Source: Didemnitutus sp047777955
Lineage (GTDB): Bacteria > Verrucomicrobiota > Verrucomicrobiia > Opitutales > Opitutaceae
Direction: 5' to 3'
DNA length: 64,000 bases
NCBI RefSeq assembly: GCF_047777955.1
Contig: NZ_CP180537.1
Span: 3,906,001-3,970,000, forward strand
Part shown: positions 18,585 to 29,311 of the stretch, in pieces
Position numbering within the stretch: the stretch's first letter is position 1
Layout of the letters: the number at the start of each line of letters is the position of its first letter
Program-made: the position numbers and the translations under genes
The notes under the pieces: generated by a model
What the model was told of the DNA's origin: nothing
The model's database searches: none
The model's input: only the letters and a program-made list of their open reading frames with translations

Positions 18585-20667
18585 CCTCGATGCGCCGCCA
18601 GTATCCCCAATCGAAGGCGATCGCGCCGTTAGAGAGCGCGGCGAAGCGCAACACCTCGTCGGGTGATTCGGGCGTGTAGGCGATCGTCTCCCGCTGCAGG
18701 CCGCGATCGCCGGCAACGCCGACTGGATCCAACAGGCGTCGGAAAATCTGCCGCCGGCTGCCATCGGATTTTTCAGCTGTCACGAGCATTTCGATGCCGT
18801 TCGTCTTGTCTCCTTTGCGTTGCCACGCGTCGTCATAAATTCCGAATTCCCAGTGAATTTTTCGCGCTCCGGCGGGTGGATGCAGCCAGAGGTAGCTGTC
18901 CGCATGTGCGCCGAGCGCGGGCTGTCCGTGGATTTCACCCAGCACGTAGCCGAACTGGAAGTCGCACTTGAACGGCCCCGGCACGACCATGGGAAAGGCC
19001 GTTTTCGCCACCGCCTCTGGCACGAGCGTGGCGGCGCGCGGACCCTCCGGCGGACGAGAGGGAATGGTCATCTCGCGTCCATACCGCTTCTCCGCATTGC
19101 GCAGGCGCACCAGTCCGCCCGCCACGTAGATGCGGCGCAGGTAAACATCCGCCTGGTCGAGGTGCACATAGGTCGGCGTTGCCTCCATGTCGAAAGCGCG
19201 CAAAGCACGGTCGAGAAACGGCCGATAGCCGCGCGCCTTGCCGCTCACTACAAGCGCGGCCACATCCTCGTCCTGGAGATCCTTGAAAGCCCGCTCGAGA
19301 TAGGCCTCGTCATATTCGAGACCGTTGCGGATCATCAGCGCGCGGCGCTGCGCATAATACGGGGTCATCGCGGCCCAGTCCTGTCCAGCAACCACGATGA
19401 CCGATCCGGCCGGGGTCAGTTCCTTCAGGGAGAGCGTGAACGTGGTCCAGCCCTCTGCCACGACCGCTTGCTGCTGGCGATAGTTGCGCCAGTAAGTGCC
19501 CAGCTGCGCCGCCACGGGCACCAGCATCAACGCGACCGCGAGCCAGCGCGGAACCGCGCTGTCCCACAGCTCAAGCATAAGCAATCCGAGGCCCACCGCC
19601 AAGAACGCCGCACAGGAGTAATAATAATAGTCCTGGTAGGCGTAGGCGAAAGGGAAGAGCACTTGCGACAGGAAGAACACCCCCGCCACCAGCGCAAACT
19701 TGCCGCGCCCGCGCGGAAGTGCGATGCCGCCGGCCGCCGCAAGACCGAGCAGCAGCCATGGCGGCATGATCGCCTCGCCCCAGCGATCCATCAGCGTGCG
19801 CCAGACTTCGCGCGAGAGCAGTGAGGAGAAATTGAACAGGCCCCAGTTGCCGATCGAGAGATTCTTCGAGGTGAAGATCCAGGCCGAAGGATGGGCCGCT
19901 TTGATCGGATCCGTGAGGCCGATCCACCACTTCAAGGCCACAAATGGCAGCAGCACCGCACCAATTCCCCACAGGAAAGTCCGGGCCGGCACACGCCAGT
20001 CCGGGCCGGCCCGCAGGTCCCGCCACAGCATCCACGCGCCATAACCCGCGGCGGGAAGCAGCCACACCGCAAGCATGAAGCCCTTGATCAGCGCTGCACC
20101 CACGCCTGCCACGGTCGCCACAAGCCACCACGACCAACGCCGCTCGTCCATCATCCGCACGAATGCTGCGACATACCACGCGCAGCAGAGAAACTCCATC
20201 GGATCGATCAAGAATGCCCGCGTGTAGAAGATATAGACCGGACAGAGCAGCACCGGTGTCAGAGCTAACAGCCGGCGCGGCCGGGATAACCCCAGCCGGC
20301 CGAGCAGCAGGCTCAGCGCAGGCAGCGCCAGATAGAATGAGGCGATTGAGATCACGCGCGCCGCCAGAAAATGCGGCCAGCCCGTCGCGCGGCTCAGCCC
20401 CACCACGCACCACTGGTAGAGCGGGAACTCGAGAATGAACCCGACCCAGGGCTTGCCGAGCAGCGGCTGCTCGTAGAGCGGGGAGAAATTGTTCTCTTGG
20501 TCGATGTAATAGGAGATCAGTGCCGTCTGTGACTGCCGAAACTCGTGCCCCGCCAAAAATGGCACCCGCAAATGATACAGCACCAGAACCGCGTGCATGA
20601 CGAGTGCGGCCACGAACACACCAACAAACAGACGGCGCTCGAAGAGATCGGGCTGGGGCGGACGCAT
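18577..20667 (-). CDS. Polytopic GT-C-like membrane glycosyltransferase with C-terminal NPCBM-like domain
   Basis: The frame is open to 20742, but the ATG at 20667 (MRPPQPDLFERR) directly precedes the first hydrophobic helix and is the better start; this gives about 696 residues. Family hallmarks are GHEFRQSQTALISYY in the first outer loop, FAYAYQDYYYYSCAAF, and TPYYAQRRALMIRNG. The C-terminal beta domain has TNGIEMLVTAEKSDGS, LLDPVGVAGDRG and FDWGYWRRIEVK. It is convergent with, and overlaps by 8 bases, the GT4 gene ending at 18584, and it is divergent from the GT4 gene at 20838. It is a paralogue of the products at 8123, 10189 and 23070. It is expected to transfer a sugar on the periplasmic side of the inner membrane. 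Confidence 0.78.
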   Translation of the reverse strand: MRPPQPDLFERRLFVGVFVAALVMHAVLVLYHLRVPFLAGHEFRQSQTALISYYIDQENNFSPLYEQPLLGKPWVGFILEFPLYQWCVVGLSRATGWPHFLAARVISIASFYLALPALSLLLGRLGLSRPRRLLALTPVLLCPVYIFYTRAFLIDPMEFLCCAWYVAAFVRMMDERRWSWWLVATVAGVGAALIKGFMLAVWLLPAAGYGAWMLWRDLRAGPDWRVPARTFLWGIGAVLLPFVALKWWIGLTDPIKAAHPSAWIFTSKNLSIGNWGLFNFSSLLSREVWRTLMDRWGEAIMPPWLLLGLAAAGGIALPRGRGKFALVAGVFFLSQVLFPFAYAYQDYYYYSCAAFLAVGLGLLMLELWDSAVPRWLAVALMLVPVAAQLGTYWRNYRQQQAVVAEGWTTFTLSLKELTPAGSVIVVAGQDWAAMTPYYAQRRALMIRNGLEYDEAYLERAFKDLQDEDVAALVVSGKARGYRPFLDRALRAFDMEATPTYVHLDQADVYLRRIYVAGGLVRLRNAEKRYGREMTIPSRPPEGPRAATLVPEAVAKTAFPMVVPGPFKCDFQFGYVLGEIHGQPALGAHADSYLWLHPPAGARKIHWEFGIYDDAWQRKGDKTNGIEMLVTAEKSDGSRRQIFRRLLDPVGVAGDRGLQRETIAYTPESPDEVLRFAALSNGAIAFDWGYWRRIEVK

Positions 20668-20837
20668 GAGGTCGCGAACAAAAAACGCCCGCCAAGGACG
20701 AGCAATATGATTTCGGGAGAGGGAGACCACGCACTTTGTCATGACAATCGGCTAAGCCGCATCCGCTACTCGCCTCTGGTCGCCTGCGGCTTCGCTTTAC
20801 AAGCCCCGGCTCGCCCGTAATCGTCCGCCTCCACCGC

Positions 20838-23060
20838 ATGCAGGAAACGCCGCACGCCACGTTTCACCTCGACGAGTCCGCCGCTCCAGAACGCGCCGGC
20901 GCATCCGTCCTCTGGCGCGGCTGGGCGGTGGGACGCAATGGCGCCTTCCTCACCGACCTGCAGGTGCGAATCGGGGCGCGGATTTTTCCCGGAACGTTCG
21001 GCTTTCCACGACCCGACCTCGCGCAATTTTTCCGTTCGCCGGCGCCATTTCTGCTCGCCGGCTTCGAGGTGACGCTCACCGCCCCTGCGGGCCACTCACG
21101 CGCCGTCGTGGAAGTCTGCACCATGACCGAAGGCTGGGTGCCGCTGACTGAGGTCTCGCTGTCGGTGCCTGCCGTCGATGTTTCCGCCGTGGCGGCCGAG
21201 CCACGCAAGCTCTATCCTCACGAGTTCGCCCGCGCGCTGCGCTTCATGCTTCAGCGACCTGGCGACGCCCCCATGGAACGCGTTGCCGCCGCGCTCGTCG
21301 CCTCTCTCCCACACCCCAACGTCGTGCGCTACGCCCCGCTTCCCTTCCACGGCCACCTGCATCAGCCGTGCTTGCTCGAGCGCGCAGTGTTCGGTCGGCT
21401 GATCGTCGAGGGCTGGCTGTTTCATGAATCCATGCCGGTGCGCCGGGTCGCAGCGAGCGTCGACCTCCAGGCATGGTCGTTCCTCGATTACGGCGCAGAG
21501 CTACCCTACGTGGCGGAGCTTTTTCCACAATGGCCCGCGGCTCGCGCCTCGCGCCTGCACGGATTCGTCGACGTGTCCGCGTCGCTGCCCCAACCGCTCA
21601 CATTGCGCGTCTATGCCGAGCTGGCTGACGGCACCTGGCACCTCTGTCACGTCCAACGCAATCATGTGCTGGACGGCGAGTCCGCCAAGCTCCCCTACGG
21701 TCCGTTTCGCGTGGGTCGCTTCGTCGCCGCGGTGCGAGCGCTCCGGCGCGCCTGCGCCGCACACGGCTTGCGGGCTCCGCTCGACCGCGGCGGCTGGCGG
21801 GCACTGCGCGAGGTGTGGGCCGAATACCGCGCGCGCGCCGACCGCAACACCTGTCGTCCGGACGCCGCGCCTGCGCCTCTCGTGGCCGCGGCACCGTTGC
21901 CGCGGCGCATCACGCTCGTCACGCACAACCTGAATTATGAAGGTGCGCCGCTTTTCCTCCTCGAATACGCAACGTATCTTGCCGCCCGCGGCGTCGAGCT
22001 GAACACGATCAGCGCCGCGGAAGGGCCGCTGCGCGAGCGCTTCGCCGCGCTCGGCGCCCGTGTGCACGTGGTCGACCTCCGCCCGCTACAGCAGTCCGCC
22101 ACACTCCGACAATGGCGCGCCGCGCTGGCCAGGCTCGGTGCCGCGTTCGACTGGGGGAGGACTGACCTCGTCGTCGCCAACACCCTCTCCGCGCACTGGG
22201 GCATCCACCTTGCGCACCGCACCGGTCGCCCGTCGCTCTTCTATATCCACGAGAGCACGACGCCGGAAGTCTTCTACCATGGCCACCTCGCGCCCGCGCT
22301 TCTACCCGCAGTCCAGGAATCCTTCGCCCGCGCCTCGCATGTCTCCTTTCTGACCGACAGCACCCGTCGCTACTACCGCTCTGTCCTCACCCGCGCCAAC
22401 CACAGCCTCAACTCCGGTTGGATCGACCTCGGAAAATTGAACCGTTTCCGCGCCGAACACTCCCGCGCCACCCTGCGTGCCCGGCTCGGACTCGACCCGG
22501 CGGCGCGCCTCGTGATCAACCTCGGCACCGTCTGCGACCGCAAGGGCCAGCACCTCTTCGCCCGCGCCGTCGATCTGCTCTGGCGCGCCCGGCCGGACGT
22601 CGCGGCGACGGCTCAGTTCCTGATCGTCGGTGGCCGCCATACCGCCTTCGACCGGCACCTGAACGACATCCTCGCCCAACTGCGCCGCGATAATCTGCGC
22701 GTTATCGCGGAGACCGCCACGCCCTACGATTACTTTGGCGCGGCGGACCTTTTCGCCTGCAGCAGCTACGAGGAATCCTTTCCTCGCGTCGTGCTCGAGG
22801 CGATGGGCTTCGCCCTGCCGATTATCAGCACGGCGGTGCATGGGGTGCCGGAGATGGTGCGCGCCGATCAGGAGGCGCTGCTGGTGCCGCCGGGCGACCC
22901 AGCCGCCCTGGCGCGTGCGCTGGCCGCGCTCCTAGTCGATCCGGCACGCGGCCATGCCCTCGGCGCTGCCGCCGTGCGGCGTGTGACCGCGGAATTTGAT
23001 GCGACGCTTCTCCTGCCGCGCCACGCCTCGCTCGCCGCTCGCGTCGCCGCAACGCGGTGA
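20838..23060 (+). CDS. Module A, module B, GT4 glycosyltransferase (intact)
   Basis: This 740-residue protein is intact and defines the two-module GT4 type. Module A spans about residues 5-115 (VLWRGWAVGRNG, TFGFPRPDLAQFF). A helical linker follows at about 120-165. Module B spans about 170-280 (FHGHLHQP, LIVEGWLFHESMPVRR, FVDVSASLPQPLTLRVYAEL). The GT4 domain from about 355 has LVTHNLNYEGAPLF, VVANTLSAHWGIHLA, SLFYIHESTTP, NLGTVCDRKGQHLFARA and CSSYEESFPRVVLEAM, so the nucleotide-sugar binding and EX7E residues are all present. There is no membrane helix; the protein should act in the cytoplasm. It is divergent from 18577 and convergent with 23070, 9 bases apart at the stops. Confidence 0.85.
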   Translation: MQETPHATFHLDESAAPERAGASVLWRGWAVGRNGAFLTDLQVRIGARIFPGTFGFPRPDLAQFFRSPAPFLLAGFEVTLTAPAGHSRAVVEVCTMTEGWVPLTEVSLSVPAVDVSAVAAEPRKLYPHEFARALRFMLQRPGDAPMERVAAALVASLPHPNVVRYAPLPFHGHLHQPCLLERAVFGRLIVEGWLFHESMPVRRVAASVDLQAWSFLDYGAELPYVAELFPQWPAARASRLHGFVDVSASLPQPLTLRVYAELADGTWHLCHVQRNHVLDGESAKLPYGPFRVGRFVAAVRALRRACAAHGLRAPLDRGGWRALREVWAEYRARADRNTCRPDAAPAPLVAAAPLPRRITLVTHNLNYEGAPLFLLEYATYLAARGVELNTISAAEGPLRERFAALGARVHVVDLRPLQQSATLRQWRAALARLGAAFDWGRTDLVVANTLSAHWGIHLAHRTGRPSLFYIHESTTPEVFYHGHLAPALLPAVQESFARASHVSFLTDSTRRYYRSVLTRANHSLNSGWIDLGKLNRFRAEHSRATLRARLGLDPAARLVINLGTVCDRKGQHLFARAVDLLWRARPDVAATAQFLIVGGRHTAFDRHLNDILAQLRRDNLRVIAETATPYDYFGAADLFACSSYEESFPRVVLEAMGFALPIISTAVHGVPEMVRADQEALLVPPGDPAALARALAALLVDPARGHALGAAAVRRVTAEFDATLLLPRHASLAARVAATR

Positions 23061-23069
23061 GCGGCCCCT

Positions 23070-25220
23070 TCACTCGAAGGCGAGACGACCGATCCAGAAC
23101 CAATCGCGGGCGAAGATTCCCCTTGGTCCGGGCCCCACAAAGAGTTCGACCTCACCCGGCTCAGTCAACTCGAACGGGATATGCAGCGTCAGCCGGTTGC
23201 GATCCGATGGGCGGCGGTTCGGATCGATCACGCGATCGAAGAAGGTCCGCTCCCCCTCCGCCATGCGCAACACCAGCTGCACCCCATCCGTCCGCTGCTC
23301 CGGCGCGATCGCAGCGCTGTAGGCATCGGGCGAGAAAAACACCTGCGTGTGCAAGGTGTGCCGGCCTGCCGGCAAGGCGAAGACCAAGCGCGTGACCGGG
23401 TGCGCTCCGAGATCGAGCCGCCCACCCGCCCGCTCCAGCGTCGCGCCAAACTGGGCATAGAACCGCACCGGCGGCGGACTCATGCCGTCGAAGAGATGCC
23501 GCATCGAATCGGGCAGCTCTGCGAGTTTGAACCAGTGGTCCGCGATGTTCACCGCGCGCCCCGCGTCATCCACCGGCCACGCGCGCCCCTCCGCCAACTG
23601 CACCTCCACCGCGAGTCTTTTCCCCAACTCCGCCATGACCCAGTCTAGGCGGGATCGCGGAAAATACACGGCGAACCCGTGCCAGTAGAACACCGGGTGC
23701 GGATCGATGCCGCGCGGAACGAGGTAGTCCACGATCCATTGCGCCGTCGGGTCGCCCCGCGGCACCACCACCGCCCCGATCGTCTCGTCCGCCAACGCGT
23801 CGATCGCCACCCGCCCCTCGTCCGCCCGCTGCACCACCTCGCGACGCAGCATCAGCGCCCGGCGTTGCGCGAAATAAGGCACCATCGAGTTCCAATCATC
23901 ACCGGCGATGACAAGCACATCGTTCGCGTGCGTGGCAGTTCCGAGTGCGATGGTGAGCGACGTCATCCCGCTTCCGATCAGCCGCTGGATCGGGAAGTAG
24001 TGCCGCAGATACATCGTCACCTGTGCGCCGACGAGCAGCAGGACCGCCGCCGCCGCCACGGCCAACCGCACCCGCTCCAGCAGGCCAACCAGCACCAGAC
24101 CCGCGGCAAGTAGCAGCCAGCCGATGTTCGCCACGTAGTAGTAATCGTGGAGCGCATAGAGCTCGGGGAAAATTTCCAGTGCCGCCAGAAAGACCGCGCC
24201 GCAGGCCAGCGCTGCCAGCCCGCGCCGCCAACCCGCGCACACCCCCAGTGCCAGCACGCCGACCAGCGCCGGCCAGTGCGTCAGCTCCTCCGTGAGGATG
24301 CGCCACTTCAGTTTCCACATCGCCGGCGAGAAACGCGTTTCCGCGGTGCCGAGGTTGAAGCCGAGCAGGTGCTGCGAGGACAGAAAATGCGCCTGCGGAT
24401 TCAGCGCCTTGATCGCATCGGCATGTCCCGTCCACCAAACGCTCGCCATCGCCGGCACCGCCACGCCCGCCGCCATCCAGCTAATCTCGGCCCGCCAGCG
24501 CGCCCGCTCCCGCCACAACCGCGCGACGCTCCAGGCGACGAGCGGCACCAGGTGCAGCATCAGCGTCGTGACCTTCACGAGCCCTGCGCCCGCTCCCGCC
24601 ACTGCCGCGAGCGCCAGCCAGCCCCCGCTCCGCTCCTGCACCGCCCGCACGTAGGCGACACAAAACCACAGCGCGAACATCAATGCCATGGTCTCCATCA
24701 GGAACGCCCGCGCGTAGAACAGCAGTAACGGCGACGTGAGGAAGAGCGCCAGCACCACCGCGCGGCGCCATGGCGTCACCTGCCACCAGCCGAGCAGCAG
24801 CCACACCGCCGGCAGCATCAGGTAGAAGCAGGCGATACTCACCGCCCGTCCAGCTTTGGTGATGCCCCAGCCCGTCACTTGGCTCGTGACCACCACCGTC
24901 CACTGGTAAAGTGGAAACTCCATCGGCACCGACCAAGGTTTGCCCAGCACCGGCGTCGGATACGCGAGAGAGAAATTGTGCTCGCGCTTCATGAACAGCA
25001 CCGACAGCGCTGTCTGCGCCTGCCGGAATTCCACTCCGGGCAGCTGCTTGCTCTCCCAGCCAACCGTGGTTGTCCACGCGCTGAAGAGAAAAGCACTCAG
25101 GCTCAGCACGGCGATGAACCAACGCTCGCCGCGCACCGGTGTTGAAACGGGATCTGGGGAAGCCACCGAGCACACCGTGTGCTGCCGGCCGAGTCCTTGG
25201 CAAGCCCGCGCAGAGCACAT
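23070..25220 (-). CDS. Polytopic GT-C-like membrane glycosyltransferase with C-terminal NPCBM-like domain
   Basis: The frame extends to 25298, but the extension would overlap the divergent gene starting at 25297. The ATG at 25220 is a reasonable start, although the segment before VRGERWFIAVLSLS is unlike its paralogues and an even later start is possible. Hallmarks are GVEFRQAQTALSVLF in the first outer loop, ALHDYYYVANIGWLLL, and VPYFAQRRALMLRRE. The C-terminal beta domain contains RTDGVQLVLRMAEGE, VIDPNRRPSDRN, GPGPRG and RDWFWIGRLAFE. The length is about 716 residues from the chosen start. It belongs to the same paralogous group as 8123, 10189 and 18577. Confidence 0.75.
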   Translation of the reverse strand: MCSARACQGLGRQHTVCSVASPDPVSTPVRGERWFIAVLSLSAFLFSAWTTTVGWESKQLPGVEFRQAQTALSVLFMKREHNFSLAYPTPVLGKPWSVPMEFPLYQWTVVVTSQVTGWGITKAGRAVSIACFYLMLPAVWLLLGWWQVTPWRRAVVLALFLTSPLLLFYARAFLMETMALMFALWFCVAYVRAVQERSGGWLALAAVAGAGAGLVKVTTLMLHLVPLVAWSVARLWRERARWRAEISWMAAGVAVPAMASVWWTGHADAIKALNPQAHFLSSQHLLGFNLGTAETRFSPAMWKLKWRILTEELTHWPALVGVLALGVCAGWRRGLAALACGAVFLAALEIFPELYALHDYYYVANIGWLLLAAGLVLVGLLERVRLAVAAAAVLLLVGAQVTMYLRHYFPIQRLIGSGMTSLTIALGTATHANDVLVIAGDDWNSMVPYFAQRRALMLRREVVQRADEGRVAIDALADETIGAVVVPRGDPTAQWIVDYLVPRGIDPHPVFYWHGFAVYFPRSRLDWVMAELGKRLAVEVQLAEGRAWPVDDAGRAVNIADHWFKLAELPDSMRHLFDGMSPPPVRFYAQFGATLERAGGRLDLGAHPVTRLVFALPAGRHTLHTQVFFSPDAYSAAIAPEQRTDGVQLVLRMAEGERTFFDRVIDPNRRPSDRNRLTLHIPFELTEPGEVELFVGPGPRGIFARDWFWIGRLAFE

Positions 25221-25296
25221 GATTGACCTCTTCCGGTCCGCGCCTAAGCGTCGCCCGACCTCGCATGCCCGCTCCAACGCACCCGTTCGCCCGCTC

Positions 25297-27528
25297 ATGA
25301 GCGCTCCCGATCGCTGGCGTTTCGCCGTGGAAATTTTTCCCGCCGGCTGGCGGTTTCCGGCCGGCGCATCGTGGATCGCCGGCTGGGTCCTCGATCGGGA
25401 CGGCCACGCCCCCGCCGATCTGCGCGCGTGGATCGATCACCTTCCCGTGCTCGGCCTGCATGGCCTGCCGCGGCCAGAGATCGAACAGCGCGAGCGCGGC
25501 CGCGCCGGTGTGCCCTACGCGGGATTTTCCTTCCTGCTGCAACCACCGCGCGACGCCGCCCAGCTGCGCCTGGAACTCCGCGATGCCACCGGCGAGTGGA
25601 CGGAATTTTTCCAGACCGCCATCACGGTCGATCCCGCCGCCGCGTCCCCCGCTGCGCCCGCCGCGCTGCCCCCGCTTTCGGCCCCTCCCTGCTCGCCACC
25701 CTGAAGCTCCAGGCGATGCATCCGGACGTCTCGCTCGGAACCTTGGCACATGAGGCACTTGCACGCCGGCTGGCCCTGCCGCTCGAATCGCTGCCCAATC
25801 CGCCGTTCCACGGCGCGCTCGAGGAGCCTCAGGCCACCGGCCGCTTGCGCTATGGCCGGCTCTCGGTCAGCGGCTGGCTCGCCCACCGCACTGCACGCCT
25901 CGTGCGCCTCACGGCCCTCGTCGACCCCACCCAGGAGTTCACCCTGCTGCACGGCCTGCCACGCGAGGGTGTCGGCGAGGTCTTTGCCGACCTGCCTGGG
26001 CGCGACACCGCGCAATTTCTCGGGCATGTCGAGCTGCCCGCGCACGTCCCCACCCCGGCGCTGCTCCGCGTCTTCGCCGAACTCGACAACGGCGAGAAGC
26101 ATCTCGTCTTCGCGCGACGTTTCGAGCCGCGCGTCATCGCCGGCGCCGAGGCAACCCTGCCCGCGCGCTCGCGCCGCGCCTTTGCCCGGGCCGCCTGGGC
26201 GCTGCGCTCCGCCGCCGCGGAGCTAGGCATGCCCGCCGGCGCCGCGCGCGAGCGCCTCGCCGCCCTGCGCGAGGCATGGTCCGCCTACGTCGCCGAGGCG
26301 CCGCCTCCGTCCGCCGCACGTCCCACCGTGGCGCGCGCACTGCCCGCGCCGCAGGCCGGCCTGCTGCGCGTGCTTGTCGTCACCCACAACCTCAACTTCG
26401 AGGGCGCGCCGTGGTTCATCTTCGAGCTCGCCCGCCACCTTGCGGCGCAGCGGAACATCTCCGTCGAGGTCGTTTCACCCACCGAAGGCCCCTCCGCCGC
26501 GCCTTCGCGGAAGCCGGCCTGCGTGTCCGGGTGCTCGATACGGCGGCCGCGCTTGCCGCCACTGCTGCCACGCCGTTCCGAGCCGAGCTCGTCCGCATCG
26601 GTGCTGCGCTCGACCTACCCTCTTTCGACCTCGTCATCGCCAACACGATGGTCGCGTTCTGGGCCGTGTCCCTCGCACACGCCGCCGGCAAGCCCACCCT
26701 GCTTTACGTCCACGAAAGCACGCCCGTCCGACGTTTCTTCGAACCGCTTGTCGCTCCGGCGTTGTTCCCCGAGATCGAGGAGGCCTTCCGCCGCGCCACT
26801 CGCGTCGTCTACACCTCCGACTCAACCCGCCGCGTCCACGCCCACCTCGACACCGGCAATACCTCCCTGCTGCCAAGCTGGATCGACGTCGCGCGCATTG
26901 ACGCCTTCGCCGCCGCCCACCCCGACCGTGCCGCCCTCCGCCGCAAGCATGGGCTCCCCCCCTCCGCAACCTTGCTCGTCAACGTCGGCTCGCTCTGCGA
27001 ACGCAAGGGCCAGCATGTCTTTCTGCGCACCGCCGCGCGGCTGCGTGACGAACTCCGCGCGACCTACCCCGACCAGCAGGTGCTATTTGTCATGGTCGGA
27101 TCACGCCCCGGTCCCTACCTCGAGGCGCTGAAACAGGAAGCCCGCAGCCAGGCCCTCGACAACGTTGTCTTCCTCGGCGAAACGGATGCCATCTTTGATT
27201 TCTACCGCCTCGCCGACATCTTTGTCTGCACGAGCTTTGAGGAGTCCTTTCCGCGCGTATTGCTCGAGTCCGCCGCCTTCCGCCTTCCGATCGTCTCCAC
27301 CAACGTGAACGGCATCGCGGAGATGCTGCGCCCCGACGAGGCGTGGCTGGTGCCACCTGGCGACAGCGACCAACTCGCCGACGCGATCAGAGCCGCGCTC
27401 ACCGCGCACTTCACCGGCGACGCCGCGCGCGCGGAGCGGGCCCGCACCGGCATCGTGGCGCGCTTCGGCGAAAGCCGCGCGCTCCCCTGCACGTCGAACT
27501 CGTCCGGCGCGCCGGCGCCGTCCGTTGA
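25297..27528 (+). CDS. Module A, module B, GT4 glycosyltransferase (three frame changes)
   Basis: It starts at the ATG at 25297, divergent from the membrane gene at 23070-25220. The reading goes frame 1 (module A: SWIAGWVLDRDG, LHGLPRPEIEQRE), then frame 3 after a C5 run (25669-25673), then frame 2 after a C4 run (26489-26492), and finally frame 1 after a C4 run (27484-27487), ending at the TGA at 27526-27528. Module B shows NPPFHGALEEPQ, LSVSGWLAHRTA and LARRFEP-type beta strands. The GT4 domain has VVTHNLNFEGAPWFIFE, LLYVHESTPVRRFF, NVGSLCERKGQHVFLR and TSFEESFPRVLLESA. The repaired length is about 744 residues, matching the gene at 20838. The next gene begins at 27530. Confidence 0.76.
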
Positions 27529-27529
27529 C

Positions 27530-29258
27530 ATGATCGAGTCGCCACTCTGCTTCCACAACCTCGAGTGGCCCGCCCCCGGCGCGCGCCTGGCGGGTCCCGT
27601 CGTTTGGCTGCGCGGCTGGGTCGTGGGCAAGCCGGGACATGATTTCATCGATGTCCGCGCCCGCACGTCCGCCGGGGTCTTCCTCGGGGTGCTCGGCCTA
27701 CCGCGCAACGACCTCGCAGCGCACTTCGCGCCCGCCCGCGCATGGCTCCCCGCCGAGTTCGTCGTCGCTGTAGCCGCAGCCGACGGCGAGCTGCGCGTCG
27801 ACCTCGAGGCGCAGGAGGCCCGCGGCAACTGGGTGCCGCTGCAGACCCTCGAGTTCACTGTCGCGCCAGACGGACTCATCCATCCGCGCATTGAGGGCGA
27901 ATTCGTTCCCCATGCCGGCGGCGGCGCCGTGACCCGAGCGCCGCATCTACCACTGCACGGCCACCTCGACGCCCCCCTCGAGGCCCCCGAGGTGCGCGAT
28001 GGTGTGTTGTCTGTTTTCGGCTGGTTCGTCCACGACAAGCAACGCCTCACGCGTGTGCTCGCCACTCTCGATGGCCGCACCTTCAGCGTGCTTGCGAACG
28101 GTCTGACGGACGACGCCCTCGCTTGCAAGGTTCCGCACCTCCCGGCGGCACGCCACGGTCGCGTGCGCGGCACCGTGCCATTCTTCGCCACTCATTTCAG
28201 CCCCGTATGCCTCCGCGTCTACGTCGAGTTGGAGGACGGATCCGTGCAACTCGCCCTCGCGCGACGCCTGCATCCGTGCAACGCGCCCGCCGCGGCGCCG
28301 GCGACGGCACGGCCGCTCGCGCAAGCCCTCTTGCCGAACCTTCCCTCGGGCCGCCCCCGACGCCTGCTGATTGTCGTGCGCACCATGCGCCCCGACGACG
28401 CCACGCTCCGCGCGCTCGACGTCACCCGCAGTCTTCGCGCCAGCGGACGCTGGGTTGCGCGCGTCATCGCCGCCGAGGACGGCGCACTGCACTCGCGCTT
28501 CGAGGGCGCCGGCTGTGCCGTGCAGCTCGTCGACCTCCGCGGTTTCACCGCGGCCACGGACGCGACGCGCGCGGCCGAGCTCGCCCGACTCGAGCGCGAG
28601 ATCTGGTGGCGACATCTCGAAGCGGTGGCGCTTTTCGATCTCACCTCCGAGTGGATCGCGCCACTGGCGGCGCGACACAACCTTCCTCTCTTCCGCGATC
28701 CCGCCGGCGATTTGGCCTGGTTCGCCCCGGACGAGCTGCCCCAACACGATCCGTCCGCGCCGTTGCTCGCACCGATCCGCGGCCTCGCCCGCCACGGCGC
28801 GCCTGTCCTGCTGGGGGCGATGGCCGAATTGACCGCCGCGCCCGCCGTGATCGTCGGCGACGTGCGCGACGAGGAAGAGGAACAGCTCTTCGGTGCGGCG
28901 CTGGCGGCCGCGCCAGCGCTGCGCGCCACTCCTCCGCTCCCGGCTTGCGCCGCGCTCGTCTGCCCGGCGTGGCGGGACCACCCCGTGCGCACGCTCCTCA
29001 CCGCCGCGGCCTCGGGCGTGCCGATAATCACGACGCCCACCCCCAGCTCGCCGCGACTTTTGCCCACGGGGAGGTGGTCTTCTTCGCTCCGGACAATCCC
29101 CTGGCGCTGGCCCACGCGATCCTCGCTCTCCGCGCCAATCCGGAGGCGGCGTTGCGACGCGCCGAGGCCGCGCGCCGGGTCGTCGCCCCCTGGCTCCCGC
29201 GGCACAGCTGCCGCGCTGGCTCGCCGCGCTCGAGGCCGCGGCCGAAGCGGCATCCTGA
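27530..29258 (+). CDS. Module A, module B and a degenerate GT4-like domain (two frame changes)
   Basis: The ATG at 27530 follows the stop of the previous transferase by one base, so they are co-transcribed. Module A (VWLRGWVVGKPGHDF, VLGLPRNDLAAHFA) and module B (LHGHLDAP, LSVFGWFVHDKQRLTR, RVYVELEDG) are intact. The C-terminal GT-B-like part (from LLIVVRTMRPDD) is shorter than in its paralogues and lacks the YIHES, RKGQH and EESFPRVxLEAM signatures; at the last position it reads PAWRDHPVRTLLTAA. It is therefore probably not a normal retaining GT4. The frame changes near 29036-29044 (2 to 1) and 29196-29198 (1 to 3), giving an end at 29258 and about 576 residues. It may be a structural or chain-binding partner of the flanking active enzymes. 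Confidence 0.65.
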
Positions 29259-29311
29259 GCCCCGCGGGGCTTGCGCTCGCTGTGCGCGTCCGCCTTAGTT
29301 TTCCCCGGCCC

